A stretch of DNA of 64,000 nt from Clytia hemisphaerica (Eukaryota > Cnidaria > Hydrozoa > Leptothecata > Clytiidae), in NCBI GenBank assembly GCA_902728285.1, contig CACVBU010000292.1, positions 3,228,770-3,292,769 on the forward strand, read 5' to 3'. Below, in pieces: positions 11,735-24,000 of this stretch. The notes beneath the pieces were generated by a model that made no database searches, was not told the DNA's origin, and was given only the letters and a program-made list of their open reading frames with translations. The position numbers were made by a program, and so were the translations under genes. Each line of letters opens with the position of its first letter. Position 1 is the first letter of the stretch.

Positions 11735-12005
11735 CCACCCGGTATTTCACCGAGTCTGCTAAATTACGTGGGTTACGTGCGTGTCGTGGGTTTGTGGGTC
11801 TGTGCCCTCGTGGGTGTTCGTGGGTTAAAATGTCTCGTGGGTTCGTGGGTCAAAATATCTTGTGGGTTCGTGGGTTCGTGGGTCCAAAAAAAATTCACGT
11901 GGGTTGAAATTGCTCGTGGGTTCGTGGGCTCGTGGGTCAAAATCGCTCGTGGGTCCAAATTTTCCAGTGGGTCCAAAATTTTTCGTTGGTCCGAAATGTT
12001 CCAAA
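11735..12005 (+). repeat. CGTGGGT minisatellite element, left copy
   Basis: Many degenerate CGTGGGTTCGTGGGTC units separated by short A/T stretches (CAAAATATC, CAAAAAAAATT). It is preceded by ATTTCACCGAGTCTGCTAAA. The same element, including that flank, recurs in reverse orientation at 18360-18592. Apparent ORFs across it are repeat translations only. Confidence 0.7.
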
Positions 12006-12436
12006 AATCCCAATACTGTAAGATCGTGTAAGATATGATATTTTAAGCAGCGAGAGCTGTAAACATTGTTTACATTTCGCTGTTTCATATCTATTCTTAA
12101 ATCCATCATCTTCTAAAACCCTAAAACACGTAATAATGATTCAATTATTTCATTTGTAAATTTCTTTGCGATTCGCGTGTTTCGATATTTGAAACCCTTG
12201 CGCAATTTTACCGCCCGAAGGACCGTATTTCAGCTAAGTTGATAAAGAAGAATTGTTAATGTTATAACCAATAGACATGACTTTTTATAAATACCCAGGA
12301 AATGTTTTTATTTTAATAATTATAAATTAAACGATTCTTTTAAAAGACTGTGACCTCTTGTATTAACTGTGTGGTAGGAGGAACATGGTAAACCGTAAAG
12401 GGAGATAAAAATAAGATTCCTCATAGTGACGTTAAT

Positions 12437-13800
12437 TCAGTGAGGCTGGAACTTCGATTTTGAAGGATTACGATTTTACCAGTTTTTTAGCGATTTTTGC
12501 CTCGCTAACCCAAATCTCGCAACCTCTTTGCCTTAAGGAAGATCACAATTTGAGTTTCTCAGCATTCCGAAAAAAATGCAGAGCAGAAATTTTTTCATCT
12601 TCACAGGAGCGATTCTCAACAACAAAATGCATCTTTTGGTCTTTGGGTTTGTCTCTGACGTTTTTCCTTCAAAGAATATCGATCACTTTCCTTTTTACCT
12701 TCAGCGCGTGAGAAAAAAATGATTAGCTTGCATTTTCGCGCGGGCGAATAAAGATGAGGCGGCAATCTTGCACTGAGGGTGCTACTTAGTTTCCGCCCTA
12801 TTTTGCACCCACGATAGAATGGTCCAAACACGGGGGTATTTCATATGATAAACTATGTCGTTCTGTAAGTGTTTATTTCCTGAGAGATACAAATAGTATA
12901 TTGAATGTTATTGACTTGTTCATTTATAGTGTGGTCGTGTTACAAAAATACAGGCCTGTTTGTAGGAAAAAAATAAGATCTAGCTGAAACTTTCTCCAGA
13001 CCTTCTCTATAGGATGCTTATACCTCAGGAAAAATTCCCCTAAAATCCCACTGGTGGAACATCCCTTTTTTAGGACATTTCTATTTTCCCCAGGCAAAAT
13101 CCTAAGGGCGAAATTTTTTGAAAATTTCAAACTTATTTCCAGACAATATCATGTGTACCATTCGAAAGCTCTCAAAAAACTATATAGAAGACTTTTAAAC
13201 GGTTATAGCTGATTTCCTTACCTAACTCGAGATATTTAATGCGCAAGTTCCACTTTTCGCCACACTTTGGTCAAAATTGACCATAAATAGCATCTTCTGC
13301 GTGAATTATCTTGAGTTAGGTAATGAAATCGGCTATACCCGTTTAAAAGTCTTCTATATAGTTTTTCGAGAGCTTTCGAATGGTATACTTGATAATGTCT
13401 GAAAATGAGTTTGAAATTTTCAAAAAATTTCGCCCTTAGGGTTTTGCCTGGGGAAAAAAGAAATGTCCCAAAAAAGGGATGTTCTACCAGTGGGATTTTA
13501 GGGGAATTTTTCCTGAGGCTTAACCATCCTATAGAGAAGGTCTGGAGAAAGTTTCAGCTAGATCTTATTGTTTTCCCGTAAATTATGCTAAACGACCCCA
13601 CTATTAAGTATTTTTGAGCGCAAATTTTTATATGGTTAAATAAAACACAAACGATAACAGTTCTGTTTATTCATCAAACCCCCAGGAAAAGTTTTTTTGC
13701 TGACTTAGCTATTTTACGAATCTCGGAAAAGAACTCCCATAGGAATTCCGACACCTAACCCGATTGGTTAATTTCGGAACGGCTTCAAGAAAGTCATAAT
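12437..13800. mobile_element. Dispersed repeat (CAGTGAGGCTGGAAC family), copy 1, interrupted
   Basis: The sequence starts CAGTGAGGCTGGAACTTC and ends near AAGAAAGTCATAAT; the same ends and interior occur at 34591-35440. Copy 1 is split by a 677-bp foldback element at 12927-13603, whereas copy 2 lacks that insert and has a different one. Its superfamily is unknown to me and no coding sequence is intact. Confidence 0.65.
12927..13603. mobile_element. Harbinger-like foldback MITE
   Basis: Nearly the whole element is one inverted repeat: arms of about 300 bp around a short centre near 13270. The ends are TAGTGTGGTCGT and ACGACCCCACTA, and both sides carry TTA (12924-12926 and 13604-13606). The related repeat copy at 35040-35100 shows the uninterrupted site. 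A 3-bp TTA duplication is characteristic of PIF/Harbinger transposons. No ORF; a transcript would form a long hairpin. Confidence 0.72.
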
Positions 13801-13976
13801 GGCAGATAATTTTAAAAGTTTCTGAGGAAAATGTGTGTAATTTATCGATGTTGATGGGTTGTTGATTCTTTAAAGAAAAAAGATAACAGGTATAGCTTTT
13901 TCTAATCCTGGAATATTGAGGTTCCAGCTACACTGTAATTTGGCTATATACCGTGAGAAAGGGTAACTTGCATCAG

Positions 13977-14343
13977 ATGAAGCGAAAGTTACAAGCGGAG
14001 TTCCACAAGGCTCAGTTCTGGGCCCCCTCTTGTTTCTGGTAATGATTAGTGACATAAACGAAAAGATTAAACATTCCATCCTCTCCATCTTTTGCTGACG
14101 ACACAAGACTTATGAAGGCAATATCTTGCGCTGCAGATGTGAGTCTCCTTCAAGATGATCTAGACGTTGTCTATGACTGGACATCCATCAACAATATGGA
14201 GCTCAATGGAAAAAAGTTTGAACACATTGCATACGGAAAAAATGAACAACTGAAAGTACACTCAGTCTACAAATCAGATGTACAGCAGCCAATCGAAATA
14301 AAAAGTGCTGTGAAAGACCTGGGTATCTTGCTATCAAACAACC
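13977..14343 (+). pseudogene. Non-LTR retrotransposon reverse transcriptase fragment
   Basis: Translation shows VTSGVPQGSVLGPLLFL and, after a one-base frame change, ADDTRLM, the catalytic FADD box, followed by LDVVYDWTSINNMELN and VKDLGILLSNN. This is the central RT region typical of CR1/jockey-type LINEs. Both ends are missing and the reading frame is broken just before the ADD motif, so it is inactive. Confidence 0.85.
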
Positions 14344-14377
14344 AGGTCATTCATTTGAGGGCTATGCATACGCACAT

Positions 14378-17300
14378 CAGTGCTGCAAATAACGGCCGGT
14401 GACCGGTAATTACCGGTCATTTCGTAGTTTCTACCGGTCATTCTGAAGCTTACTTTTTCACTTTGTCCGGTTAAAATTTATAGGCTTCTTTCGTAATTTT
14501 TAATCATTTTAATTACATTTCTTTAGTTCCTCATACTTACCAAACTATAATTATAAGAACTGCTCTAAAAAGTTGGTTCCTTCGTATTTACAACCTTGGC
14601 TATTTTCATAACAAAAAAGTTCTTTCTTATAAAAAGTTCTTAATACTCGATTGCGTCTGATATTTATGACGTCAATAAACACACTTTTTTGCACATCACT
14701 TTTGTATGAATCTGTTGTTAGTCTTTGACGCCTCTCGAAGAGATTTTCTTTTTATTGTTTTCCCTCTCTTTCTCCCTCCTACATGCTCTTTAAATTCTTT
14801 TATATATATTTTTTTATATACGGTGGAGCGTTGTTAATGAGAATTTTTTTACTCCTATGAACTCAAACAAACCTCTTGCGAAAGAGAAGAGGCCAAAATA
14901 GAAAGGAACATGGCATCTCAAAATTTTCCAAAAATAAAAACTCTTCAAAAATGGAAAAACGATTTTTCATGGTTAAATGTAAACCATTCTCAGGGAATGA
15001 CATGTAAACTCTGTGTCAAATGGGAAAAGACAATAGAATCGAGCAAAAATTATTCGGAAGCATTTGTGAAAGGATCTAAGAATTACAGAAAATCTGCTGT
15101 AGCTGAACATGAAAAGACAACACAGCATGACAAGAGTAAAGAACTTGAAGAAGAGGAAAGATGCAAAGCATCAGGAGCAGTTTACAGAAAAACTGTAACT
15201 CAGGTAAAAATAGTTTTGTATCAATTACATTACCTTGGTAAAGTTCTACTATACTGAAATTCGACCTATCATTATTTTGGATTTTAACAGCCATTATAGC
15301 CCTGGTAAGAAATCAACCATTACCCCCAGTATCCAGCTGAGTGAGTTTTAAGATTTGCCCTGGTGAACTTGTCACCAACTAAGTGTTTCTTTTTCACGAG
15401 GTAGTCATGAATGGCCTTTTTTCTTTTTAGAACACTCCAGTGGGTGCACCAATTGTCAAAGGGTTAAAAAAGATGTCCAACACTGAAAAAGAAGGACTTT
15501 TAAAACTATTCCAAATCGCATATTTGAATGCATACAAAGGCAGACCTTACGTTGATTTTACAGATTGGGTAGAATGGGCTGAGTTAAATGGTATTAAATT
15601 CAACGTTACTGCCTATAAAAACCGTACACAATGCACAGAATTCGTAAATGTCATTAGTGAGACAATATTCGAGGAAGATGTCAAGAAAAAACTGAAAAAT
15701 TCAAACTTCATTTCTGTATTTTGCGATGGAAGTACTGATTCTGCTGTCATTGAAAAGGAATGTGTGTACCTGATGTTTGTTGACCTCACTGAATTCGAGC
15801 CTACTCTTTCATTCATTGCTTTGAAAGATGTTCCCAGTCAGGACGCAGCAGGAATCAAAAGTGCTCTCACAAAGGCTTTTGATGACGTGGGAATGCCAGA
15901 ACTAAAGGATAAAATCGTTTTTTTAGCCAGCGATGGTGCCAGTGTAAATAGTGGTATTAAAACAGGACTTGCAGCTAAATTTCGAGAGGATGGTCTTGAA
16001 TGGCTTGTTTTTGTATGGTGTCTGTCACATAGACTTGAATTAGCATTAAAGGATAGTCTTGATGATGTTCTAGCTCCTGTTAAAAAAAGCTTGACAAATC
16101 TTTTCTACCTTTATCAGAAATCATCGAAAAAGTTAAGAGAATTACGTAAGCTACATAAAGTATTGAAAGAAATGTACGAGTTTGCTGATAATTGTGTCAA
16201 GCCAGCAAAGGCAACTGGAACACGTTGGATTGCCCATGTACTACGCAGCATGTCTGGATTGGTTGACAAATTCGGACTTTATTTGCAGCACTTTGAAAAT
16301 GTAATTGCTGACACCTCAAAACAGACGGATAAAGCAACTTTAGAAGGAAAGAGGAGACTGTTAACTGAGGCAAATGTTTTACTCCGATGTGGTCTATTTA
16401 TTGATCTGTTAAATCCAGCATTGAAATTTAGTCTTCAATCTCAAAAGGAAAATTTTGGAATCATTGAATTAGTTGATGAGTTAGATGACATGTTCCTGGC
16501 GTATTTCCTTATGAAAAGGCGATTCGAGAAAAATCCTGAACTATTTTCAATCTACCAAACCTACAAAAAGCTTTGCCAACATAAAGGAAGACCAAGATGA
16601 AAAAGGAAAAACAGTTTATAAATATCAAGACATCACTATTCAGTATTACAAAAGAGAGATCGACAGTATCAAACATAATACAACAAAGTATATCGACCTA
16701 ATACTCGAAGCATTGAAAGAAAGGTTTGCAGCTTTATCTGACGAAAATGATGGTGACGATGTAACTGGTACTCCCATTGCTGGCGATGCTATTTTGTACG
16801 ATGTTTGTCGCGTTGTAGATTCTCGCAAATGGATTTTGCCTGAAAAAATGACTATTACGATCGAATCAGTCGACTTCATGCTTCATGCTTAAGAACAATA
16901 TCGAGAGCTTATCGAATATCTTTGGTCACTTCGAAAAGATACTTAAAAAGACATCACCCAACATTTCACTCGAAAAAGTTACTGACGAGTACATCAGCTT
17001 AGTCATGTACACAATGAAACATTTCAATCACCAAATACACACTCCCATCAAGGTATGGCAGTTCCTCAATCCTTACAAAGACGACCGTGGATGGAGCAAT
17101 ATTTTTTTGATTGCAGAGCTGTGTTTTTGCGCGCCATCTTCAAATGCCTCACTTGAAAGGTTTTTTAGTCAAATGAGAATTGTTAAAACTGATTGGCGAA
17201 ATTCTTTGACAGAAAGTAATTTAACATCCCTGCTTCGGATTAAAGTGTCTGGGCCAACACTAAAAGTCTTTATTGATCGGTATTGTGAAAAAGCAGTGAG

Positions 17301-17921
17301 TAAATGGTACAATGACAAAGATCGTCGATTGAATCAAAAGCCTCGAAAAAAATACCGAAAACGTAAGTCCAATAAACCACCAAGGCAGGAGTTCCAGTTG
17401 CCATCCTTATTCGAAACAAGTAGTGAAAGCGAGGGAGAACAGGAAGAAGAAAATGATGAGGAAGTAACAATCTTGTGATTTATGAAATTAATTTTTTTTT
17501 AAAGAAAAATTATCAGGTGAAAATAGAATATTAACGAGTGCATCATTCATTTTATCTTTCCATATCTTCCTCTCTTCAAACTGAACATTTTTATTATACT
17601 ATAGTATATGTATACTATATGATAGCTGACCTATCTAAATTTCTTCGTTACAAACACTTGTGTGCAGTAGCAGCATAAAAAAGTGCTTTACAACCCAACT
17701 AGATGCTTTAATACCGCTATAAAAGAGGAACAGATTTTAAACTAAAATAGGTGTTTAGCCAATGTAAGGGTCATTTCGGACTCCAAAATTTTCTAAGGGG
17801 GCTCCGCCCCCTAGAACCCCCCTGGGGGGCTTAGAGCGCCCCCCAGACCCCCTGCTCAAAATTTACTCGCTACGCTCGTAAAAATTACCGGCCAACTTAG
17901 ATTTCCTTATTTGCAGCACTG
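14378..17921 (+). mobile_element. hAT superfamily DNA transposon
   Basis: Terminal inverted repeats CAGTGCTGCAAATAA (14378-14392) and TTATTTGCAGCACTG (17907-17921) bound the element. CGCACAT abuts both ends (14371-14377 and 17922-17928), consistent with most of an 8-bp target duplication. Subterminal ACCGGTAATTACCGGTC and AATTACCGGCC blocks lie inside. It carries a broken transposase gene, and the 3' side holds a GC-rich stretch (17800-17870). Confidence 0.85.
14910..17478 (+). pseudogene. hAT transposase (ZNF862/KIAA1586-like), two frameshifts
   Basis: Exon 1 (14910-15203) encodes a TTF-type zinc finger (MTCKLC ... HEKTTQHDK). A GT-AG intron leads to exon 2 from 15431. The RNase H-like core shows CDGSTDSA and ASDGASVNSG (acidic positions) and the WCLSHRLELAL motif; TGTRWIAH follows. 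The C-terminal hAT dimerisation block is APSSNASLERFFSQ with WRNSLTESNL (17130-17240). The frame breaks near 16567, where an A-run appears one base too long, and again near 16875-16890, where CTTCATG is duplicated in tandem. Apart from these breaks the reading frame is open and well preserved, so loss of function looks recent. It ends in an acidic tail (17420-17478). It cannot encode a full transposase as it stands. Confidence 0.88.
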
Positions 17922-18359
17922 CGCACATACACATACGCAGCTCCGCTCGCAGCTCTACTCTACCATTTTTGTTTTGATTTATTTTCGTATTTTAATGACC
18001 AGCCGGGCCTTTCATTTGAGGGCTATGCATGTTAGCCTCCACTGATGCAAGTTACCCTTTTTCACGGCATATTATAAAGCTTTCGATGGAAGTCGTTTTT
18101 TTAAGGACAGCGGTAGAATTAATATTAAAATCAGATCAGCTGGAAACATTTTCCATTTCGCTCTTTCTTCTCATAAAAACTATTGAGTTGATTATAGGGT
18201 GAGAAGAACAAGAACGAAGAACAATGAGAAAGTTTTTCAATTTTAAACTTTTACAATTTTTGCTTTACTATAGGTCGTAGATAGCGTTTTCGACTACTCT
18301 AAAAAATACCCGATAACCCATATGAATTTTTATAATTTATTTTTGGAAAATTATTAGAA

Positions 18360-18592
18360 TTTTTTAACCCACGAGATTTTTTTGGACCCACGAACCCACG
18401 AACCCACGAGCAATTTCAACCCACGTGATTTATTTTTGGACCCATGAACCCACGGACCCACGAGATATTTTGACCCACGAACCCACGAGACATTTTAACC
18501 CACGAACACCCACGAGGGCACGGACCCACGAACCCACGAACCCACGACACGCACGTAACCCACGTAATTTAGCAGACTCTATTTCACCGTAC
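18360..18592 (-). repeat. CGTGGGT minisatellite element, inverted right copy
   Basis: On the plus strand this reads ACCCACGAACCCACGAG in repeated units and ends TTAGCAGACTCTATTTCACC, the reverse complement of the start of the copy at 11735. The two copies form an inverted pair enclosing about 6.4 kb that contains the hAT transposon. Confidence 0.7.
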
Positions 18593-19291
18593 CGGTATGG
18601 GCAAATTTCAGAAAAATACATAGAAAGCAGTTAGAAAGACTTGAGAAAGTCAGAAAATCAGGATAGAAGATTTAGAAAAGTAGAAAATAGGGGGAAAATA
18701 AGAGAGGATGCATCCTGGTGGATGATATTGTTTGCCAACCATCTAAAAGCACTGAGAAAGTCTCGCATAATAGCCAAAAATCTATAAAACCTTGATTTTA
18801 GAAACAACCTTTTCAGCTACTCAGGAAACAGATACTGGTTTGTTGGGCTTGTCATGTGTCGATTGCACTCGATCTACATAGGGTTAAGAAATAGAAATGC
18901 TTCAAAAGAATATCAAAAAGAAGACGAGCCAAAAGCAAAAGCAACTACAACCAACAACGTCTTGCACATTTTGAAAAATTCGTAGAAAATTTTGCGCCAT
19001 CTTTTTTTTTGATCCCCGCCAGAATTTTCAAAACAAAATATTCGAAAAATCGGGCTCTGTTTTCGGTATGAACAAATAATTTCGGATTAAGGGCGGACGT
19101 GTAAAAGATGAGATGGGGCGGATCAGAGGCGGTGGCACCCCCCGTCAGCTCGCAACCCTAGTACCCCCCCGGGCGTGTAGTCTTGGTGAATAGACGCCTT
19201 TCTTTTGATAAGAATAGTGCAGATAGTGCTCAACATCTTAAGAATACCCTCTGAGGGTAAGATTTTGCGAATTGACAAGAGCGAAGACAAG

Positions 19292-19659
19292 AATACACGC
19301 TTTTTTATATGAATCTTTTTTTTCCATTTTAATTTTTATCATGGATATTTTTAACTTTTGGGGAAAATCAGCCTAAAATATTGTTAGGGTATATTCTTAG
19401 GTCAGGGTCGAAACTCAACCTAAATTTAACAAGAAATACACACCTGCAGTAAAAAAATGGCAAAAGTTTTGAGCCTCACTGAGCAAAAAATGGCAATTTA
19501 CAGTTAATGTTGCTCTATTATATTGCTCATTATTAGGTTTTGTTGCTAAAATCTATGATGTTAATATTCTTAGCATATTCTTAACTTTTCGGCCAATTTC
19601 ATATTACGAATATTTTTATAAAGAATTAAAGAATATTCTCATAAAAAAGCGTGTATGAT
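19292..19659. mobile_element. Foldback MITE, ATACACGCTTTTTTAT termini
   Basis: The left end ATACACGCTTTTTTATATGA is mirrored by TAAAAAAGCGTGTAT at the right end. The interior has repeated AATATTCTTA(G) blocks. No ORF. Confidence 0.5.
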
Positions 19660-19813
19660 AGGATTGGAAGAATTAAAAGGATGCATATGTATAATTTTAA
19701 ACATAAGTGATGAATTATTAAGTTTTTGATTATACACATGTTTTCGCAAAAATATAAACATTGATGATTCACTCCGTCACGTGTATGTCATACAACAATG
19801 GCACAATATTGTA

Positions 19814-20072
19814 ATATACACGTTTTTTTTTTATAAGCAACCTTAACTTTGCTCTGAGCCTGGAGTTCCTTATTTTTACAGAGAATTTCGGCTTCAAAGT
19901 TCCTTATTTACATAGCTGCTAAGTTTGGATAACCACCTCTTACTTTTCCTTAAAACTTGTTTTCTTATTCTCAGCCTGAGCAGTTCCTAAACAATTCCTT
20001 ATTTTTTGGACCATTTTCAGCCTCGAGTTCCTTATAAACGTGTTCCTTATATAAAAAAACGTGCAAATAATC
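19814..20072. mobile_element. Related foldback MITE, ACACGTTTTTTT termini
   Basis: It starts ATACACGTTTTTTTTTTATA and ends TATATAAAAAAACGTG. The interior has several AGTTCCTTATTT repeats and CAGCCTGAG. Related CTGAGGCTGAG and AAGAAAC-rich sequence appears in reverse sense at 11160-11330. The stretch from 20073 to the 3' end of the CUB gene shows no gene. Confidence 0.45.
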
Positions 20073-21022
20073 AAACATAAAATCCCATTCCACAAGCTTC
20101 TGCACACGAGGGCCTTTTCGTGACAGAAGTCTATTCTAATAGGAAATAGAAAATATATTGGGCCGGATGAAGAAGGTGAAAGCAGCCTAGTGTATATATG
20201 TTCAATTCATTTCATTTTTCACTAAATTTCAAAAGGTCATAATTCCATAATTGTATATGATTATTAAAGTTAAATATTTTGAAAGTGCAGATGGGTATAT
20301 AAGATTCATTAAAAAATTATAGTAGAATCATCTCCTGTACATTTGAACGGGTAAAATTATATTTTGTAGTATAAAATGTCGTCTTTAAATAAATTCAATT
20401 ATTTCACAAACCTAAACCCCACCTAACTAATATGTAAAAGTCCTCAAACATAAAATGTATATTCGTTTAAAAAATTTAAAAATTAAAACTACAGTAATCA
20501 AATTGTAATTCTAATGGTGAATTGACCAAAGGCGGAGGGGGCAATGACTTCGGAGACTGGCTGATTGAGTTGTATTACAGTACAGATCTTCTCTGGTATT
20601 GATTTCCAGAAAGACAAAAATGGACTCAAATGACCAAAACTCAACCCCTGAAAAAGAAACCGACAAGCAATACGTGTTGCTGCCTCAAGTTGCTCAGATG
20701 GCCACTTCCATTTAAATTACGAGTATGGCATTGGGTTTCAGCCTAGAATCGAAGATATTATCTTTGCCGCTTCATATTTGTGAAGTATTTTCTCTTGATA
20801 GCCCCAACTGTTAAAATTGACCATCAGGTCAACAGAACTTTTTAATGAAATATATAAAACTACACATAAAACGTATAAAAATTATTAAAAGTTATGAAAA
20901 TTAAAAAGTTATATTTTGGCCGCAAAAACCTTCACGAGAAAAAGAAACTCTCGTGATAGGTCGAAAAACGAAAGATCGCGAAATTATATATTTGAAGATT
21001 TTTCACGAGCACATTGAATGAC

Positions 21023-24000
21023 TCATGAAGGGGAATTAGTATGATGTACACTATCAACATTAACAGTTTCATTTGCATGAGAAGGTGAAACCCCTTCTTC
21101 GCTCCTCAATCTAGTCCTCCGATTACCGCTAAAGTCTGGTGAACTAATAGGTGATCGTGCTATAGAATTACAAATAGCATGTCTTGCCAAATCAGAATAA
21201 CTTCTCTCTTTCGCAGAGCCATGTCGTCTGATTTCCGGTGATAACCGGTCAAGGTCTCTTTCCGGATAAAAATCAACACCAGGTACCTCTAAGAGACTAG
21301 GTGGTCGTTTTCTTCGAGGTGACGTTGACGCTTGTTCACCTTCGGAATCTGAGTTTATGGGAGCGAGTCCGGAAGTTCCGGGTTCCAGACCCGGTATTGT
21401 TAACCCCGAACGTTTCCGGCGATTTTCATGATCACTTTCTTCGGTTTCTTCGTCCGAATCAGAATGAGAAAGAGTTCTATGAGCTTTATGTATAGTCGAT
21501 AATGAAGTCCTTTTAGACCTGGAAGCCCGATTCTTATTACGTGTATCATTTAAAGGAGTTGGAGAGTTTGCTTCAGCAGCATGATTTTCTGCCTCTGAAC
21601 CTTCTGAAGTCACGGCTAGATAAGAAGGTGGATTCCCGTTTTCTCCGACCAGTTTTGAGCGCGACCGCGACCGTGTGGAAGGTGATGTTTGTACGGGGAA
21701 CCATTCGTCTTCGCTTTCCGATACCACATCGTAAGAGGGAGTCGTGGGAAGAGGTAAGGTAGCCATTTCTATATTAGCAGAGTTTCGTCTACTTATATCG
21801 TGTTCATTGTCCTTCCCAGGGTATTTTGGCGGTAGTACAGTTGGAAGGTGTGGCGAACGAGACATGATGGGAGAAGCTTGAGGTGTTGATGGGTAGTCTT
21901 CAGGTGCTGCCAGTACTGATAAAGGAAGAAGAAGATTTTAAACAATCAGTCTTTCTAAACCGTCATCGCTGAAAGGGATATGAAAATGTTTCAAAATCGA
22001 TCACAAAATTAGTTGTACCGATGAGTGCATACTTCAGGTATAATAATAATGAGAAATTCGGAGACTTAACATTCACATAATGATAACAGAGAAAACTATA
22101 AAAACAATAGAGGTCAGATACCTCTCTTCAAAACCTCCTGAAATTCATACCTTTATTATAGGACGGGGGTGCAGCTCTTTGAATGGCATCATCAACGTCA
22201 TTTTCGTTTCCTTCTTCAATGTTTTCCTCGACGTCATTCGTAGGACGTCCCCTGGACCAGCGTTTGTACAGAACTGAACATAACATCAAACCGACGAAAA
22301 CACCAAAACTGATGGCTCCAAGAACAGCTGCCACTGACTGTAACCCTTCAAGATCTCCTGGAAATAAGTGAATTTTTCAAAAAGATTTTACGTTGAACTT
22401 TCATTATAGTCTAAAGCTAATAAAGCTAGTCTCCAAAACTGGAACAACTTTTCGTTCGCTGTAGCACGTATACTAAAAGTTTGTTAATTGAAGGGGCCAG
22501 TTATGGAAAGGTTTTAGTTTTAAAGGAGACTTCACTGTATCTAGGTAGTCGTCATTAGGCTTATTATCAAATAAAACTATGGCATTCAGTCAGCTTGCTA
22601 TTTGATTTTATATTGTGCACTTTTTACGACGAAGAACCTTTTGTTTGACATTGAACGAATGATGGTTGCTCCATTTCCTGGAGTTGCTTGGCTACTAGCT
22701 TAAGGATATAGGGTGTGCTGTACATTTTGTTTATGTATTATAAGAATAACTAAGAACTTCCATCCTTCTAAAAATAACAGTACAGCACAGTCCCTAGACT
22801 GGAGTCGTTTATCATAAGTGTTATCCAGTAATATAGGTGTTATTGTATGATGTCACCATAACTGTTATATGGTAATATTAGTCTTCATAAACTGTAATAA
22901 TGTCCTTAAGTTTTCCTTGTCATACCGATTTTTAGTCATCTAGTATGCTGGAAGAGTCGAAGTCCCAAAAATATTTATTCCTCGTGCGTCCTTATAAGCG
23001 TTTATTTATTAAATCAATAAAAAACTACCTTCCTTCTTCTTGCTTGTGAGCAGTATTTCAAAGCCGTTCGTGGTAGCACCATCCCTTGATTTGAATCTGA
23101 TGATCAATTTATTTTGAGAGGTTGTGTAAGAGGTGAGTTCGGTACCACAGTGTGGACCAGACGTGTCCTGTGACTCTGGGTCCTCAAAATCTATGTAGTC
23201 AACGCACGATGGTGGGAGTTTCAATTGCCTAAATTTGTAAATGATGAACAGATATTACAATGTTTGAGCTAAAATATGGGAGAGGTTTGACATTCATTTT
23301 GATGTGAAGCTTGTTTGATCTTGTATGATGTTTTGTTAATTGATGCCTAGGGTAGAGATTGAAATATCACGTACTACTGAGAATTGCCGACTTCTCATAT
23401 TTCTTATACAATATAAACATCTTTAGAGAAGAGAGAAAGAGAAGTGAACCCTCCGAATCATTCGGAATGGGCCCTATCCCTGGATAGATACCTACCCTAG
23501 GATAGGGAAATTACCACGCTTACTAGACACCGCTAACCCTGCGCTCGCGACACGTCAGAGTTATTGGTGTATAGACGACGATACTCGAAAAACCCGATAG
23601 GACATACATCTTCGCAGGTGTTAAACCTATGAGTATCGTCACCACACCACATGCGATGCCTGACATACTCCCCCATACTCTCTTATCAGAATGATGGTAG
23701 CCAGTTCCCCTCACAAGGCATGGGTCGACCCGGGCGAAGGTACATGCACTTGCCAAGTGAATCATACTTTAATGGGATAAAATTTCGCGGGGATTAAATT
23801 TCGCGGTTGGGCCTATCCGCGAAATTCAAAAATTTCGCGGGGATTAAATTTCGCGGGCGGCACTATTGGGTGGCAAAATTTTCACAATTTTGTATCTTTA
23901 TACTGTCAAATCATGCATATTGGTTGTTGAAATACCCATTATTTGCACTTCTTTGATGCAAGTAACCATTCAAAAAGTATTTATTTGACATGTTTTGAGT

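Larger units (their letters stand above)
13951..18067. mobile_element. Patchwork bounded by CCGTGA...TCACGG termini
   Basis: The left end CCGTGAGAAAGGGTAACTTG (13951) and the right end CAAGTTACCCTTTTTCACGG (to 18067) are the termini of the foldback MITE seen intact at 55350-55578. Between them lie the RT fragment, a partial MITE piece (14342-14369), the hAT element and then a MITE right half (17930-18067). The MITE sequence TTTGAGGGCTATGCAT occurs on both sides of the hAT insertion. This is best read as nested and rearranged insertions and not as one mobile unit. Confidence 0.5.

Noticed and set aside
11773..12109. Open frames rich in THEPTN or WVRGFVGSW units
   Set aside because: They are translations of the CGTGGGT minisatellite in several frames and both strands, not genes.
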